Of a stretch of 64,000 nt of DNA, positions 9,384 to 18,785 are shown one piece after another. The notes under the pieces were generated by a model. The model ran no database searches. It saw only the letters and a program-made list of their open reading frames with translations, and was not told the origin of the DNA. This DNA comes from Muscardinus avellanarius. Lineage: Eukaryota > Chordata > Mammalia > Rodentia > Gliridae. The first letter of the stretch is position 1, and every line of letters starts with the position of its first letter. The position numbers were made by a program, and so were the translations under genes. The DNA is taken from assembly GCA_963383645.1 (NCBI GenBank), contig OY726573.1, positions 13,210,989 through 13,274,988 on the forward strand, read 5' to 3'.

Positions 9384-10205
9384 TTCTGGTTTGGATCAGC
9401 ATCGTCCCCCAAGGGCTTGTGTGTTGAAGGCTTTGATCCCCAGCCCAAGGTGCCATTCAGAGGGGGTAGAACCTTTAAGAGGTGGAGCCTAGTGGAAAGC
9501 AGTCAGGTCATTGGTATTAGGTTGGAGGCCAAGAAGAACAAGGCAGGACCAGAAGGACAGCAGTAAGGGGCACAAAATTGTATTCCATATCTGCAAGCAG
9601 ACAGGCTAATACCAAGCATGGTATGAACACCGAAAGGCAGAATAAAATTATTTGTAGGGCAGAGGTATGCAAGCCATACAAAAGATCTGCACGTGTGTGG
9701 ATTTTTTAGCCCAGGACTCTGAAATGGGAGGGTGCTAGCGTCTCAGGGTCCAAACAGTAAGGGAATAATGGTCAGTACATCACAGAGCAGGAAAGAGCTA
9801 GCTTCTCAGGGTCCAGATGGGAGGGTCCTGGCCTTCTCAGGGTTGAGACAGAAGGGAATAACCTTTAGCACGGTACAGCATCTATAACAGAATGGGAAAT
9901 CGTCTCCAAGGACAACTTCCTGGGAGAGATTAAGTAGCATTAAGTTTGGTCCTAATAATTGGGGGCATGTCCTTGGGGCACTCTGGACCCTTCCCCACTG
10001 TCTCTCTCCTCATCTCCACGGCAACATGAGATGAACAGGTCTCTTCTGCCTCACACTCCCGCCATGGTGACCTGAGTCACAAAAGGCCCAAAGACACAGA
10101 GGGCAAGTGACCGTGGACTGAAGCCTCTGAAGCTCGGAGCCCAAATCAACCTTGTCCCCTAAGTACATTATATCAGGCAGCTGGTCACAGTAACAGAAAA
10201 CTAAT
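9384..10205 (+). mobile_element. MaLR-type LTR, interrupted
   Basis: The left part (TTCTGGTTTGGATCAGC to about 9510) and right part (TGGGGGCATGTCCTTGG at about 9958 to the end CAGAAAACTAATACCA at 10205) together read as one MaLR LTR, with a typical R/U5 end (GGTCACAGTAACAGAAAAC). The ~440 bp between belong to a different insertion. Confidence 0.75.
9520..9957. mobile_element. unclassified insertion in MaLR LTR (LTR-like)
   Basis: This segment breaks the MaLR. Its ends show an imperfect inverted repeat (TGGTATTAGG near 9511 and CCTAATAAT near 9950) and it holds AATAAA near 9642 and two similar TCTCAGGGTCCA blocks (about 9743 and 9808). Boundaries are approximate and no clear target duplication is visible. 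Confidence 0.4.
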
Positions 10206-10824
10206 ACCACGCTCTCATGGGCTCCAAGCTCTCTGGATTTTCCAGCCACCAAGAATGGGAACCCATTAAACTTATCTTTGTAACTTACTCCGTCTATGGT
10301 ATTATGTTCTTAGGCATGGGAAATGGACTAGACAGCCTCCTTGGGACTAGACCCAACTCCATGAGGACAGGTAACCTACATACTTTATCTCTGGGAAGCT
10401 ACAGCGTCAAGCACACAGGAGTAGCCCCACAGATATTTGCAGAATGCCTTAAATCCCCATCTGTGAGGTCATCGATGCATACCTCGGGGTTTGGGGGAAG
10501 GGAAAATAAGTCAATAGATGGAACGCGTCTAAGACCCTGTCTGTCTGGCATAAATTGACGGTGGGCATTAGCTCCAGCCAGCATTATTCACTTGGCAAAT
10601 GTAGTGTGTATTAGGGGCAAAGCCCCCGTATGCGAGACAGCAGACCGGCGGCTATGGAGAAGCAGGAATGAGGATCAGAGCAGGATCCCTGGGATCAGAG
10701 CAACTATTCCCACGTTGGGGGAACTGGGAAATGACAAACTGGGTCTTGAGAGTTGATCAGGAGACCTTTTAGGCCTGTGACCAAAGTTCAGAAAGAGAGG
10801 CCTAACTAGAGGACAAGAAGGACT
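10206..10824. other. no gene or repeat recognised
   Basis: Single-copy-looking sequence. Frames of 113 and 61 codons on opposite strands overlap each other and show no family signature. Confidence 0.45.
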
Positions 10825-10849
10825 TTGTGTGTGTGTGTATGTGGGGGGG

Positions 10850-11262
10850 GGGAGTCTGGAGATGGAACCCAGGGGCATTCAACTATGAGCTACACCCCCT
10901 GTGCTTTTTTTTTTTTTTTTTTGGTGCTACTGGGGTTCCTGGAAACCCTTCTACCTCCGGGCTACACTCCCATACCTATTTTTTTATACTTTTTTATTTG
11001 GAAACAGGGTCTCTTAAGCCAGCACAACTGACTTCGAACCTGCGCGATCCTCCTGTCTCTGCCTCCCAAGCGCGGGGATTACAAGCGTGCGCCACCACGC
11101 CTGGCCCCTGTCCTATTTTTTATTCTTTATTTTGAAACTGGGTCTCACTGAGTTGCAAAGGGCCTTACTAAGTAGCCGAGGCTGTCCGTGAACCGCAATC
11201 CTCCTGCCTCAGCCTCCCGAATGCTGGGATTTACAAGCATGTGCTATCATGCCTGGCTCAAG
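10850..11262 (-). mobile_element. antisense B1-dID SINE hosting a nested SINE
   Basis: The outer dID (GGAGATGGAACCCAGGGGC, 10850-10902) and outer B1 (TTTTGAAACTGGGTCTCAC to about 11260) are separated by a complete younger SINE. CCCCTGT occurs at both junctions. Confidence 0.88.
10903..11103 (-). mobile_element. nested antisense B1-dID SINE, hairpin subfamily
   Basis: T-run tail, GGGGTTCCTGGAAACCC, TCTCTTAAGCCAGC, and a CpG-rich head ending ACCACGCCTGGC. It is inserted in the A-rich linker of the outer SINE. Confidence 0.9.
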
Positions 11263-11660
11263 AGAGACATTTTAGACCAGACGGTTCAGGACTAAGGGAC
11301 ATTACACTTGGAGTATGATTAATTAAAACAAAATAAGGATCCATATGAGCTATTCAGGACTCTTCCTCTAAATAGCCCCAAATTAGATTCTTTCTTTCCT
11401 GAATGAGTCCCCAGGTCCAATAGAATTTCCTCTTGTCAAGACAGTAACCGGAAGCCCACAAGGGAGTAGTCGTCACTTTTTCCAAGTCTGTTTCCCAAAA
11501 CTGGAGCTTTCTCTGACTATTTTTAATGTGTGTGCCAACCTGGCCGAGCTTAAGGCCTTAGACTTTAGAGGAAGCAACATCTTAGTCAAAGCAATAGTAC
11601 CAGACCAGGAACCTCATGGTTTATAACTCACCAAACCTCCTACCCTTAAACTAACAATAA
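11263..11660. other. no feature recognised
   Basis: About 400 bp without a repeat or open frame that I can assign. Confidence 0.4.
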
Positions 11661-11664
11661 AGTC

Positions 11665-11770
11665 TCAATCATTTACTCACTCAACATATATTTAATGACC
11701 TCCTACTGTGCATTAGGTACCATTTTGAGCTGTGGAAATAAAATGCTCTGATCCTGGGGGCAGATAAGTT
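11665..11770 (-). mobile_element. L2 fragment
   Basis: ACTCACTCAACATATATTTAATG followed by CCTACTGTGCATTAGG is the classical antisense L2 3' end. Confidence 0.75.
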
Positions 11771-11825
11771 TTAAGTTGCTACTAATGTTGGTGTATCAGG
11801 ATCCAGTATCCAATAGCCAATAACA

Positions 11826-12084
<259 letters not shown>

Positions 12085-12118
12085 TGACTTTTCTATAAAG
12101 GGATTAGAACTGAAGCCA

Positions 12119-12202
12119 AGGGCTGGGGTTGTGGCTTAGTGGTAGAGTACTTGCCTAGCATATGCAAGGCCTTGGATTCCATCCCCAACATCATAAAAAA
12201 AC
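12119..12202 (+). mobile_element. full ID element
   Basis: GGGCTGGGGTTGTGGCTTAG, CTTGCCTAGCATATGCAAGG and GATTCCATCCCCAACATC. Confidence 0.92.
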
Positions 12203-12419
12203 AAGCTCAGGCCAAAAGGCATTTGGGTATTTAGGAAAACTCAAAGAGGAAAATGGCCAGATGAATCCTACAACACATTCCCCTTATTTCTGGCTTCCCA
12301 TTCTCTCAGTTCCCGTATTACAAAACTGGCTTAAGTGTGGACTATAGTTTTTACTTCTCTGCAATCTCTGAGATCCATGCCTCCACTTTTCTCTGTTACC
12401 AGCATCCTCCAGCTAGACA

Positions 12420-12806
12420 CTGGCAGACCATTTTAGTTAGAAAAGCATTCAGCCACAAGTATCAAAAAACTCAACAACAAAAATTTGAGTGATAGGGACA
12501 TTTGTAGAGGTGCACTCGATGTTTACCTGACAGCTCAGCTAGGTCATTCTGGCTGTTTGTACTTTTCTATTCTTTCCTTCTTAGTCTGTTGGCTTTTCTT
12601 CCTCATGCCTGTCACACCATGGCCACAGGATGGCTGTCACCATGCTTCTGCATCCAAGATGAGGGAAAGGAGGGCAAAGTGGCATCGTAATTTGTATTCT
12701 ATGTAAGAAAGAAAAGTTTTTTCCAGAGGCCCTCAAAAGACTCCCATTCGTCCTCATTGGTCCCATTCAGGTCACGTGATCACATGTGCAAGGGAAACTG
12801 GGAAGT
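12420..12806. mobile_element. ancient unclassified repeat, left part
   Basis: The pattern (Ser/Thr-like words, GGTCACGTGATCACATGTG near 12770) resembles a mammal-wide repeat also seen at 16905-17235. It seems to resume after the L1, at 13714-13800. I cannot name the family. Confidence 0.4.
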
Positions 12807-13713
12807 TCTTTTTTTAAAATATTTTCATTGATGCATTGTAGTTATATATTACAAGGAGGCTCAGAGTGGTGGAAGCCTACATGCACACAGCACTCCAAAT
12901 CCCATCCCGCTCAGCTCCCTCCCCCTCTCCGTGCTTATTAATGAGATTGATATTGATAATTTTCTGTATGTTCATAGAGCTATTTGAGCTCTTTTCCTCA
13001 TCAAATTTTATCCCTCCCTACCTGTCTCCCTTAATCCCCTTCCAATAATTTTACTGCAGTCTCTCCTCACTTATCTAAAGTCTCTTAGGTTCCCAATTTC
13101 TAACTTCCGCAGATGGGAGAAAAATAGTCCTTCACTTTCTAAGACTGGCTGATCTTACTTAGCATAATATTCTCTAGTTCCATCCATTTTCTTTCAAATG
13201 ACATGATTTTGTTCTTCGTTATGACTGAATAAAATTCTGTTGTGTGTATAGCCGGGCGTGGTGGCGCACGCTTGTTATCCTGCGCTTGGGAGGCTGAGAC
13301 AGGAGGATCGCACAGGTTCGAAGCCAGCCTCAGCTACTTAGACTCTCAGCAACTTAGTGAGACCCTGTTTTCAAATAAATTATAAAATAGGCCTAGGAGT
13401 GTAGCCCAGAGGTAGAAAGCCCTTGAGTTCCACCCCCCAGTACCACACACACACACACAAAAATCTGTTGGGTGTATATGCCATAGTCTCATGACTCATT
13501 CACATGTTGACAGACATCTCGGTTGGTCCTGTAATTTGGCTATTGTGAATTGTTCTGCTATATACATGCATATGCATATATCACCCTAATAATCCGACTT
13601 CAGTTCCTTTGGAACTCTACCAAAGAGTAGTATAGCTAGGTTCCATTTCCAGTCTTCTGAGGAACCTCCACACTAATTTCCATAGTGGCTCTATGGAAAA
13701 TTTTGCACTAATT
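12807..13713 (-). mobile_element. 5'-truncated L1, antisense, with nested SINE
   Basis: The + strand begins with a T-run (L1 poly-A) and CATTGATGCATTGTAGTTATA (complement of the L1 3' terminus). It continues through a C-rich strand (G-rich tract of the 3'UTR) into words typical of old L1 3' ends: GCATAATATTCTCTAG, TTGGCTATTGTGAATTG, CCTCCACACTAATTTCC. Related words CATGTGCAAGGGAAACTGGG (12783 on) and CATGTGCAAGGGAGAATTGG (13728 on) flank it as a decayed target duplication. Its 3' end aligns with the end of the composite element at 17289-22151. Confidence 0.85.
13253..13462 (+). mobile_element. B1-dID SINE nested in L1
   Basis: GCCGGGCGTGGTGGCGCAC head, GTTATCCTGCGCTTGGG and a dID ending in (CA)n. 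Flanks TCTGTTGTGTGTATA and TCTGTTGGGTGTATA are the target duplication. Confidence 0.93.
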
Positions 13714-13800
13714 TGTCACACGATTCCATGTGCAAGGGAGAATTGGAAATCCCATATTTGGGTTTCTGATTTTCATAATTGGAGGCAGAAAGAGAAAGCA

Positions 13801-14760
13801 TGGGGCCAGTGATGCCTCATAGAGGTAAACAGTGTCCTTCAGAGAAACTTTCACAGAGAAACTACAAGGGTTGCTCATACCATCTTAGGCTGATAAATTA
13901 AAAAAAAAAAAAACCTAGGAGTGTGGGGGATGTGGTACATTTCAGACTGAGTCCAAGCATTGTGAGTTGGGTCAGAGCTAGGCCAGTCTGGAAAAACCCT
14001 AGGCTGGAAAGCCCCCAGCTACAGCAAAGGCCGCTGTGTTCAGACATGTGACTCCAGGCCCTGAACAGAGAGCAGGTAATGCTGCACAGTAAGCAGAAAT
14101 GGAGGGTACTGAGTTGTCAAGATGATTCTTCTTTTGCTACGTATTAAGTCTAGAAGAAGAATGAGTTCCAGCTCATGTTGATTACATAAAACCACCAACC
14201 TAGGACACACAATTTCATCAGCAATGAGACTAGGGCTATGGGATAAAGTTCACATTCCCAGCAAGTCTGTCCTTTTCCCTAACCAGTTCAATTGCACTCT
14301 CCACTCGAATTACATAAACACTCACCACCACTGTTATTATGAGTCAAAGTGTCTCCTTTATGCCAACTCTTGGGGCTTCGAGCTCCCACACATAGGAAGT
14401 TGGAAAGTGACAATACAGTCAAAACAAAAGTTTGGCATCATGGTAAAAAGAAAAAAGCAAAATCCCAACCAGAGGTTTGTGTTTTTCTTCACATGTGTTT
14501 GTGAGAAAATACACCCACACATAATGTCAGAAGGCCATGTTGGCCTGATTACATCTTCAGCTCAAGCCAGTCCTTGTAGCTCTGACCGCATTCAGATGTT
14601 TTAGTTTAACAGATGATTTTGATTCCCAGAGTGCCTTTCATCTGGACAAGTTAAATCAGGTTGTTCTGTTATGAGACTACAATTCATCGTTGTACTGTTT
14701 ATGGTATTTGGAGACCATCTTGGTAAAAATGAGCCCTTGCCTCTGCAGCCTACAGACTTA
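13801..14760. other. no gene or repeat recognised
   Basis: About 960 bp with a short A-run near 13900. A 126-codon + frame at 14224-14604 has no recognisable domain. Confidence 0.4.
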
Positions 14761-14789
14761 TCTATTTATCAATTCACCCACCCATGCAT

Positions 14790-15426
14790 TTACCTGTACA
14801 CCATTCTTTCTATCTCTCCATCCATCCATCCATCCATCCATCCATCCATCTTTCCATTCATCTATTCATCCAATCACACACACACCGACCCATCTACCTG
14901 TGCACCTTTCTTTCTAGCTATATGTCTGTCAATCCATCTATTAATTGATACGTGATTCATCCATCTATTCACCCATCTGTCCATTCTTCTATATATTCAT
15001 CTGTAAGTCTGTCCAGTTATTCATCCATCTCTACATCTGTACATCCATCTATTTATTATTCTCTACATACATGTATCCATCCATCCATCCATCCATCCAC
15101 CTATACATTATTCATCCATCTGTCCACTTATCCATCTATACACTCATTTTCATCCATTTGCCCATCCATTTATTTATCTATTCATCTATCCATCTATTCA
15201 TACATCTGTCCATCCATCCTTCCACCTGTCCATCCATCTGTCCATTCATCCATCCATACATCCATCCACCCATACATTATTCATCCATCTGTCCATTTAT
15301 TCATCTATACACCCATTTTTATCCATTTGCCCATCCATTTATTTATATATTCACCTATCCATCTATTCATACATTTGTCCATCCATCCATCCATCCATCC
15401 ATCCATCCATCCATTCATCCACGCAA
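14790..15426 (+). repeat. long degenerate (ATCC)n/(CCAT)n tract
   Basis: TCCATCCATC-type tetranucleotides run for about 640 bp with pure blocks at about 14815-14852, 15075-15099 and 15374-15417. It also shows longer-range similarity: GTCCA-TTATTCATCTATACAC blocks occur near 15120 and 15290. Confidence 0.93.
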
Positions 15427-15539
15427 CAAACATTCATTTATTTCCATAGGGCCTCTCTTATGCAACCTTCTATATGCCCAGCAGTAACTCACTTTCACCT
15501 TGCTGAGCCTCCATTTTTTCATATGGAAATGCCTTATTG

Positions 15540-15900
15540 ATCCTTAAAACCCAGGTTCTCCTCTCCTTTGAAAGGTCCTCCTTGGACCTCCACTGTGATC
15601 ACGACCACAGTGCTACTTCCTGCCTTAATTCTTGTGGCACTTATGTCTTAGACTCTTTTATTGTATAATAAATTGCCACCCTTTGTGTCTCTTCACTGTT
15701 CCATCACATCGCTCTTGTCTCTTTTGATTGAAATAGTGTGTATTATTTCTTAGCTCCCCAAGTAAATTATAAACACCGTGAGAAGAGAGGCTATGGTTTC
15801 TACTTCTCTGCATCTTCCCTCCCCAGCTTGCTTAATGGTATGCAAATTGCAGCCACCCAGCAAATATGCATCATGTTAATTGGATGCACAATGTGTTCAT
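15540..15900 (+). mobile_element. L2 fragment
   Basis: CTTAGCTCCCCAAGTAAAT, then ACACCGTGAGAAGAGAGGC, then the word order of the L2 3' region. The left limit is uncertain. Confidence 0.6.
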
Positions 15901-16026
15901 CTGCGAGGTGGGAACAATACAGGTGTTGTACAAATGTTGTATCAGTTGAGACAGTGTATATTAAAGAGCTTCATACACTGCAAAGTACTAAAGACATTAT
16001 TAGTGATAATTGGTTGCTTTGTTTAT

Positions 16027-16029
16027 GTG

Positions 16030-16074
<45 letters not shown>

Positions 16075-16271
16075 TATTGGGGATGAAATCCAGAAGCGTT
16101 CTACCTCCAAGCTACATCCACAGCTCTGTTTCTTATTCTTTATTTTGATACAGGGTCTCACTAAGTTGTGAAGCGTATCACTAAGTATCTGAGGCTGGCC
16201 GTGAACCTGTGATCCTCCTGTCTCAGCCGCCCAGGTACTGGGAGTAAAAATGTGTGCCACCACGCCTGGCT
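16027..16271 (-). mobile_element. antisense B1-dID SINE with (GT)n
   Basis: (GT)n at 16027-16074, a diverged dID (GATATTGGGGATGAAATCC), and B1 ending CCACCACGCCTGGC. Confidence 0.9.
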
Positions 16272-16369
16272 AATACTGCTTTATTTTAATGAAAATAAAT
16301 AACAGTGACTAATAACCATAGGCTTCCTTTGAGTGGAAGAACAAGGATATACTCAGTAAACATCTTAGG

Positions 16370-16700
16370 GACTTACAGAATCATTAGACCCCACACACAG
16401 CATTGGGGCTACGATGGATGAAACATTACCTCTGTCTTTAAGGAGCTCGTGTTGCAGCAACAGGGTCAGCGCATGAGTGCCTTGACTATATCAGAGTCTG
16501 CAGGAAGCACCGTGATACAGACACTAAGTGCTTAGTGACACTTAAGGGCGTTCTTAATTCTGCCCAGAGGGATTAAGAGACAATTCACTGGGAGATGGTC
16601 ACTTGAGCTGAATTTGAAAGATGACTAGAAGTACGGGAGATAGAACAGGAGGAAAAGAACATTCTACAATGAGAACAACAAGTTCAGAATGTGTTTGGGG
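16370..16700 (-). mobile_element. L2 fragment
   Basis: CTTTAAGGAGCTCGTGTTGC, ACTTGAGCTGAATTTGAAAG and AACATTCTACAATGAGAAC follow the order of antisense L2. Confidence 0.7.
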
Positions 16701-16904
16701 AAAACGACATAGGAGCATCTTATAGGCAACCTCGGGTGCCTAGGGAGAAGGAGGGAAAGGCAGACACAGGGAGCAGAAGCTCACCAGGGGCTTTTGAACC
16801 ATATTGAAGAACATAACCTTGCTTCCAAGAAAATGCAGAGCCACAGAGGAGGGAAATGATAAGATTTGAATTTCAGCTAAACAATGATTTTTTTTTCCAG
16901 CTAA

Positions 16905-17235
16905 ACAAGGTTCTTCCCCTGCAAGTCACAGAAACCCAATTAAAACTGGCTTAAGCCAGAAAGACATGCATTATCTCATGTAAATAAGAGCTGATGGGGA
17001 GGCAGGCTGCAGGCATAGAGTGTGATGAGTTAAAAAAAAAAACACAAAAAAAACATGAACTTTCTGTCTCCACTCTGCTTGGTTCCTTAATATACATCCA
17101 GTTAAAACTGGACCCCAGCGCATCCTCTATCAGATGCCTCGTCTTGCCCCCACCATGTCCTATTAGGTCACATAACCTGGTGACAAGATACAGGTGATGC
17201 TCCTCAGCGATGCTCGAGAAGGCGACTGGAGGCAG
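16905..17235. mobile_element. ancient unclassified repeat
   Basis: AAAACTGGCTTAAGCCAG and the later TAGGTCACATAACC resemble a mammal-wide repeat related to 12420-12806. It forms the left flank of the composite element. Family not named. Confidence 0.45.
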
Positions 17236-17270
17236 GGAGACTAATTGAAAAGACACTGCAGATTACTAGT

Positions 17271-17288
17271 AAAAGCAGGAAGGTCTAG
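17271..17288 (+). repeat. left target-site duplication of composite retroposon
   Basis: AAAAGCAGGAAGGTCTAG is repeated exactly at 22152-22169. The pre-insertion order AGT/AAAAG gives TTTT/A on the other strand, the L1-endonuclease consensus. Confidence 0.95.
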
Positions 17289-18282
17289 GACGCTGGGTTC
17301 TGGGCAGGGGTCGCGGGCTGGGCACGCCAGATGGGGCCCGGGTCGCGGGACTCTGGGCCCCAGGCCGAACTGCGAGTAGCACGCCAGACCCCTGGAGAAA
17401 CAAGGCCCAGTAAGACGCTGGGTTCTGGGCAGGGGTCGCGCGCGGCGCACAAAAGCCGGGGCCTGGGTCGCGGGACCCTGGGCCCCGGGCCGAACTGCGC
17501 GTAGCACGCCAGACCCCTGGAGAAACCAGGCCCAGTAAGATGCTGGGTTCTGGGCAGGGGTCGCGGGCGGGGCACGCCTAATGGGGCCCGGGTCGCGGGA
17601 CTCTGGGCCCCTGCCGAACTGCGCGTAGCACGCCAGACCCCTGGAGAAACCGGACCCAGTAAGACGCTGGGTTCTGGGCGGGGGTCGCGGGCTGGGCACG
17701 CCAGATGGGGCCCGGGTCGCGGGACTCTGGGCCCCTGCCGAACTGCGCGTAGCACGCCAGACCCCTGGAGAAACCAGACCCAGTAAGACGCTGGGTTCTG
17801 GGCAGGGGTCGCGGGCTGGGCACGCCAGATGGGGCCCGGGTCGCGGGACTCTGGGCCCCAGGCCGAACTGCGAGTAGCATGCCAGACCCCTGGAGAAACG
17901 AGGCCCAGTAAGACGCTGGGTTCTGGGCAGGGGTCGCGCGCGGCGCACAAAAGCCGGGGCCTGGGTCGCGGGACCCTGGGCCCCGGGCCGAACTGCGCGT
18001 AGCACGCCAGACCCCTGGAGAAACCAGGCCCAGTAAGATGCTGGGTTCTGGGCAGGGGTCGCGGGCGGGGCACGCCTAATGGGGCCCGGGTCGCGGGACT
18101 CTGGGCCCCTGCCGAACTGCGCGTAGCACGCCAGACCCCTGGAGAAACCGGACCCAGTAAGACGCTGGGTTCTGGGCGGGGGTCGCGGGCTGGGCACGCC
18201 AGATGGGGCCCGGGTCGCGGGACTCTGGGCCCCAGGCCGAACTGCGAGTAGCACGCCAGACCCCTGGAGAAACCGGGCCCAG
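17289..18282 (+). repeat. GC-rich tandem array 1, ~125-bp units, 498-bp higher-order repeat
   Basis: Units start (at CGCTGGGTTCTGGG or TGCTGGGTTCTGGG) at 17291, 17416, 17541, 17665, 17789, 17914, 18039 and 18163, so lengths are 124 or 125. Diagnostic differences (for example GCGCACAAAAGCCGGGG in units 2 and 6; GCACGCCTAATGGGG in units 3 and 7) show four types in the order 1-2-3-4 twice, 498 bp apart. Long minus-strand open frames here exist because 498 is divisible by 3 and are not evidence of a gene. The unit could be a promoter monomer like those at the 5' end of rodent L1s; that is inference. Confidence 0.95.
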
Positions 18283-18785
18283 AACAGAAAAAGATAAAGA
18301 AAAATATCGGAGAGGTGGTAAGAAAGCCGTTATGGATGCCAGGACACTGGAGATGCAGACAAAACTTATCTAAATGCACTGGAACTTATGGAAAAATTCG
18401 CCGTGAAAGAGGACTGCTATTTCTCTATATTGTTAAGAATCTCAGACATCACATATAAGGAGAGAGTTTAGCGGAGACCAAGGAGAAATGCGGTGTTGAA
18501 AGAGTTCTTCGCGATGGTGGTAGAGACTTGTATTCAGGAGAAGAAGAAACCGGATCTTACCAACTTTATTTTTTTGGAGAAATTACACCAAATGTCGAAT
18601 GCTACCATCACGCATGCTTAGGAACACTGGACAACATTCAGAGTGGAAAAAGAGCCTGGGAAGGATTTGAAACGGTGGAGGCAGTGGCAATGCCAGTGGC
18701 CAATATTTGGGGGAGGCAGAGACCTGATACATTACAACTGGAACCTTTGAAATACTAACCACAGAGACAGTGATCGGAACCTGCT
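18283..18785 (+). other. non-repetitive linker of composite element
   Basis: A-rich sequence (AGAACAGAAAAAGATAAAG onward) between the two arrays, with sharply lower GC than either. A 76-codon + frame starts at 18528 but shows no known domain. I do not recognise the source; an L1 5'UTR, L1 ORF1 or cellular transcript fragment are all possible. Confidence 0.6.

Noticed and set aside
12119..12202. tRNA-Ala gene
   Set aside because: The A and B boxes resemble tRNA-Ala but the sequence is an ID SINE that cannot form a full cloverleaf and has an A-rich tail.
14945..15487. 180-codon Ile/His/Pro/Ser-rich frame
   Set aside because: Translation of (ATCC)n; low complexity and open in more than one frame.
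17241..18379. Minus-strand open frames of 337 and 364 codons
   Set aside because: They run through the 125-bp tandem units; openness results from high GC and the 498-bp (multiple of 3) superunit. The repetitive products resemble no protein.
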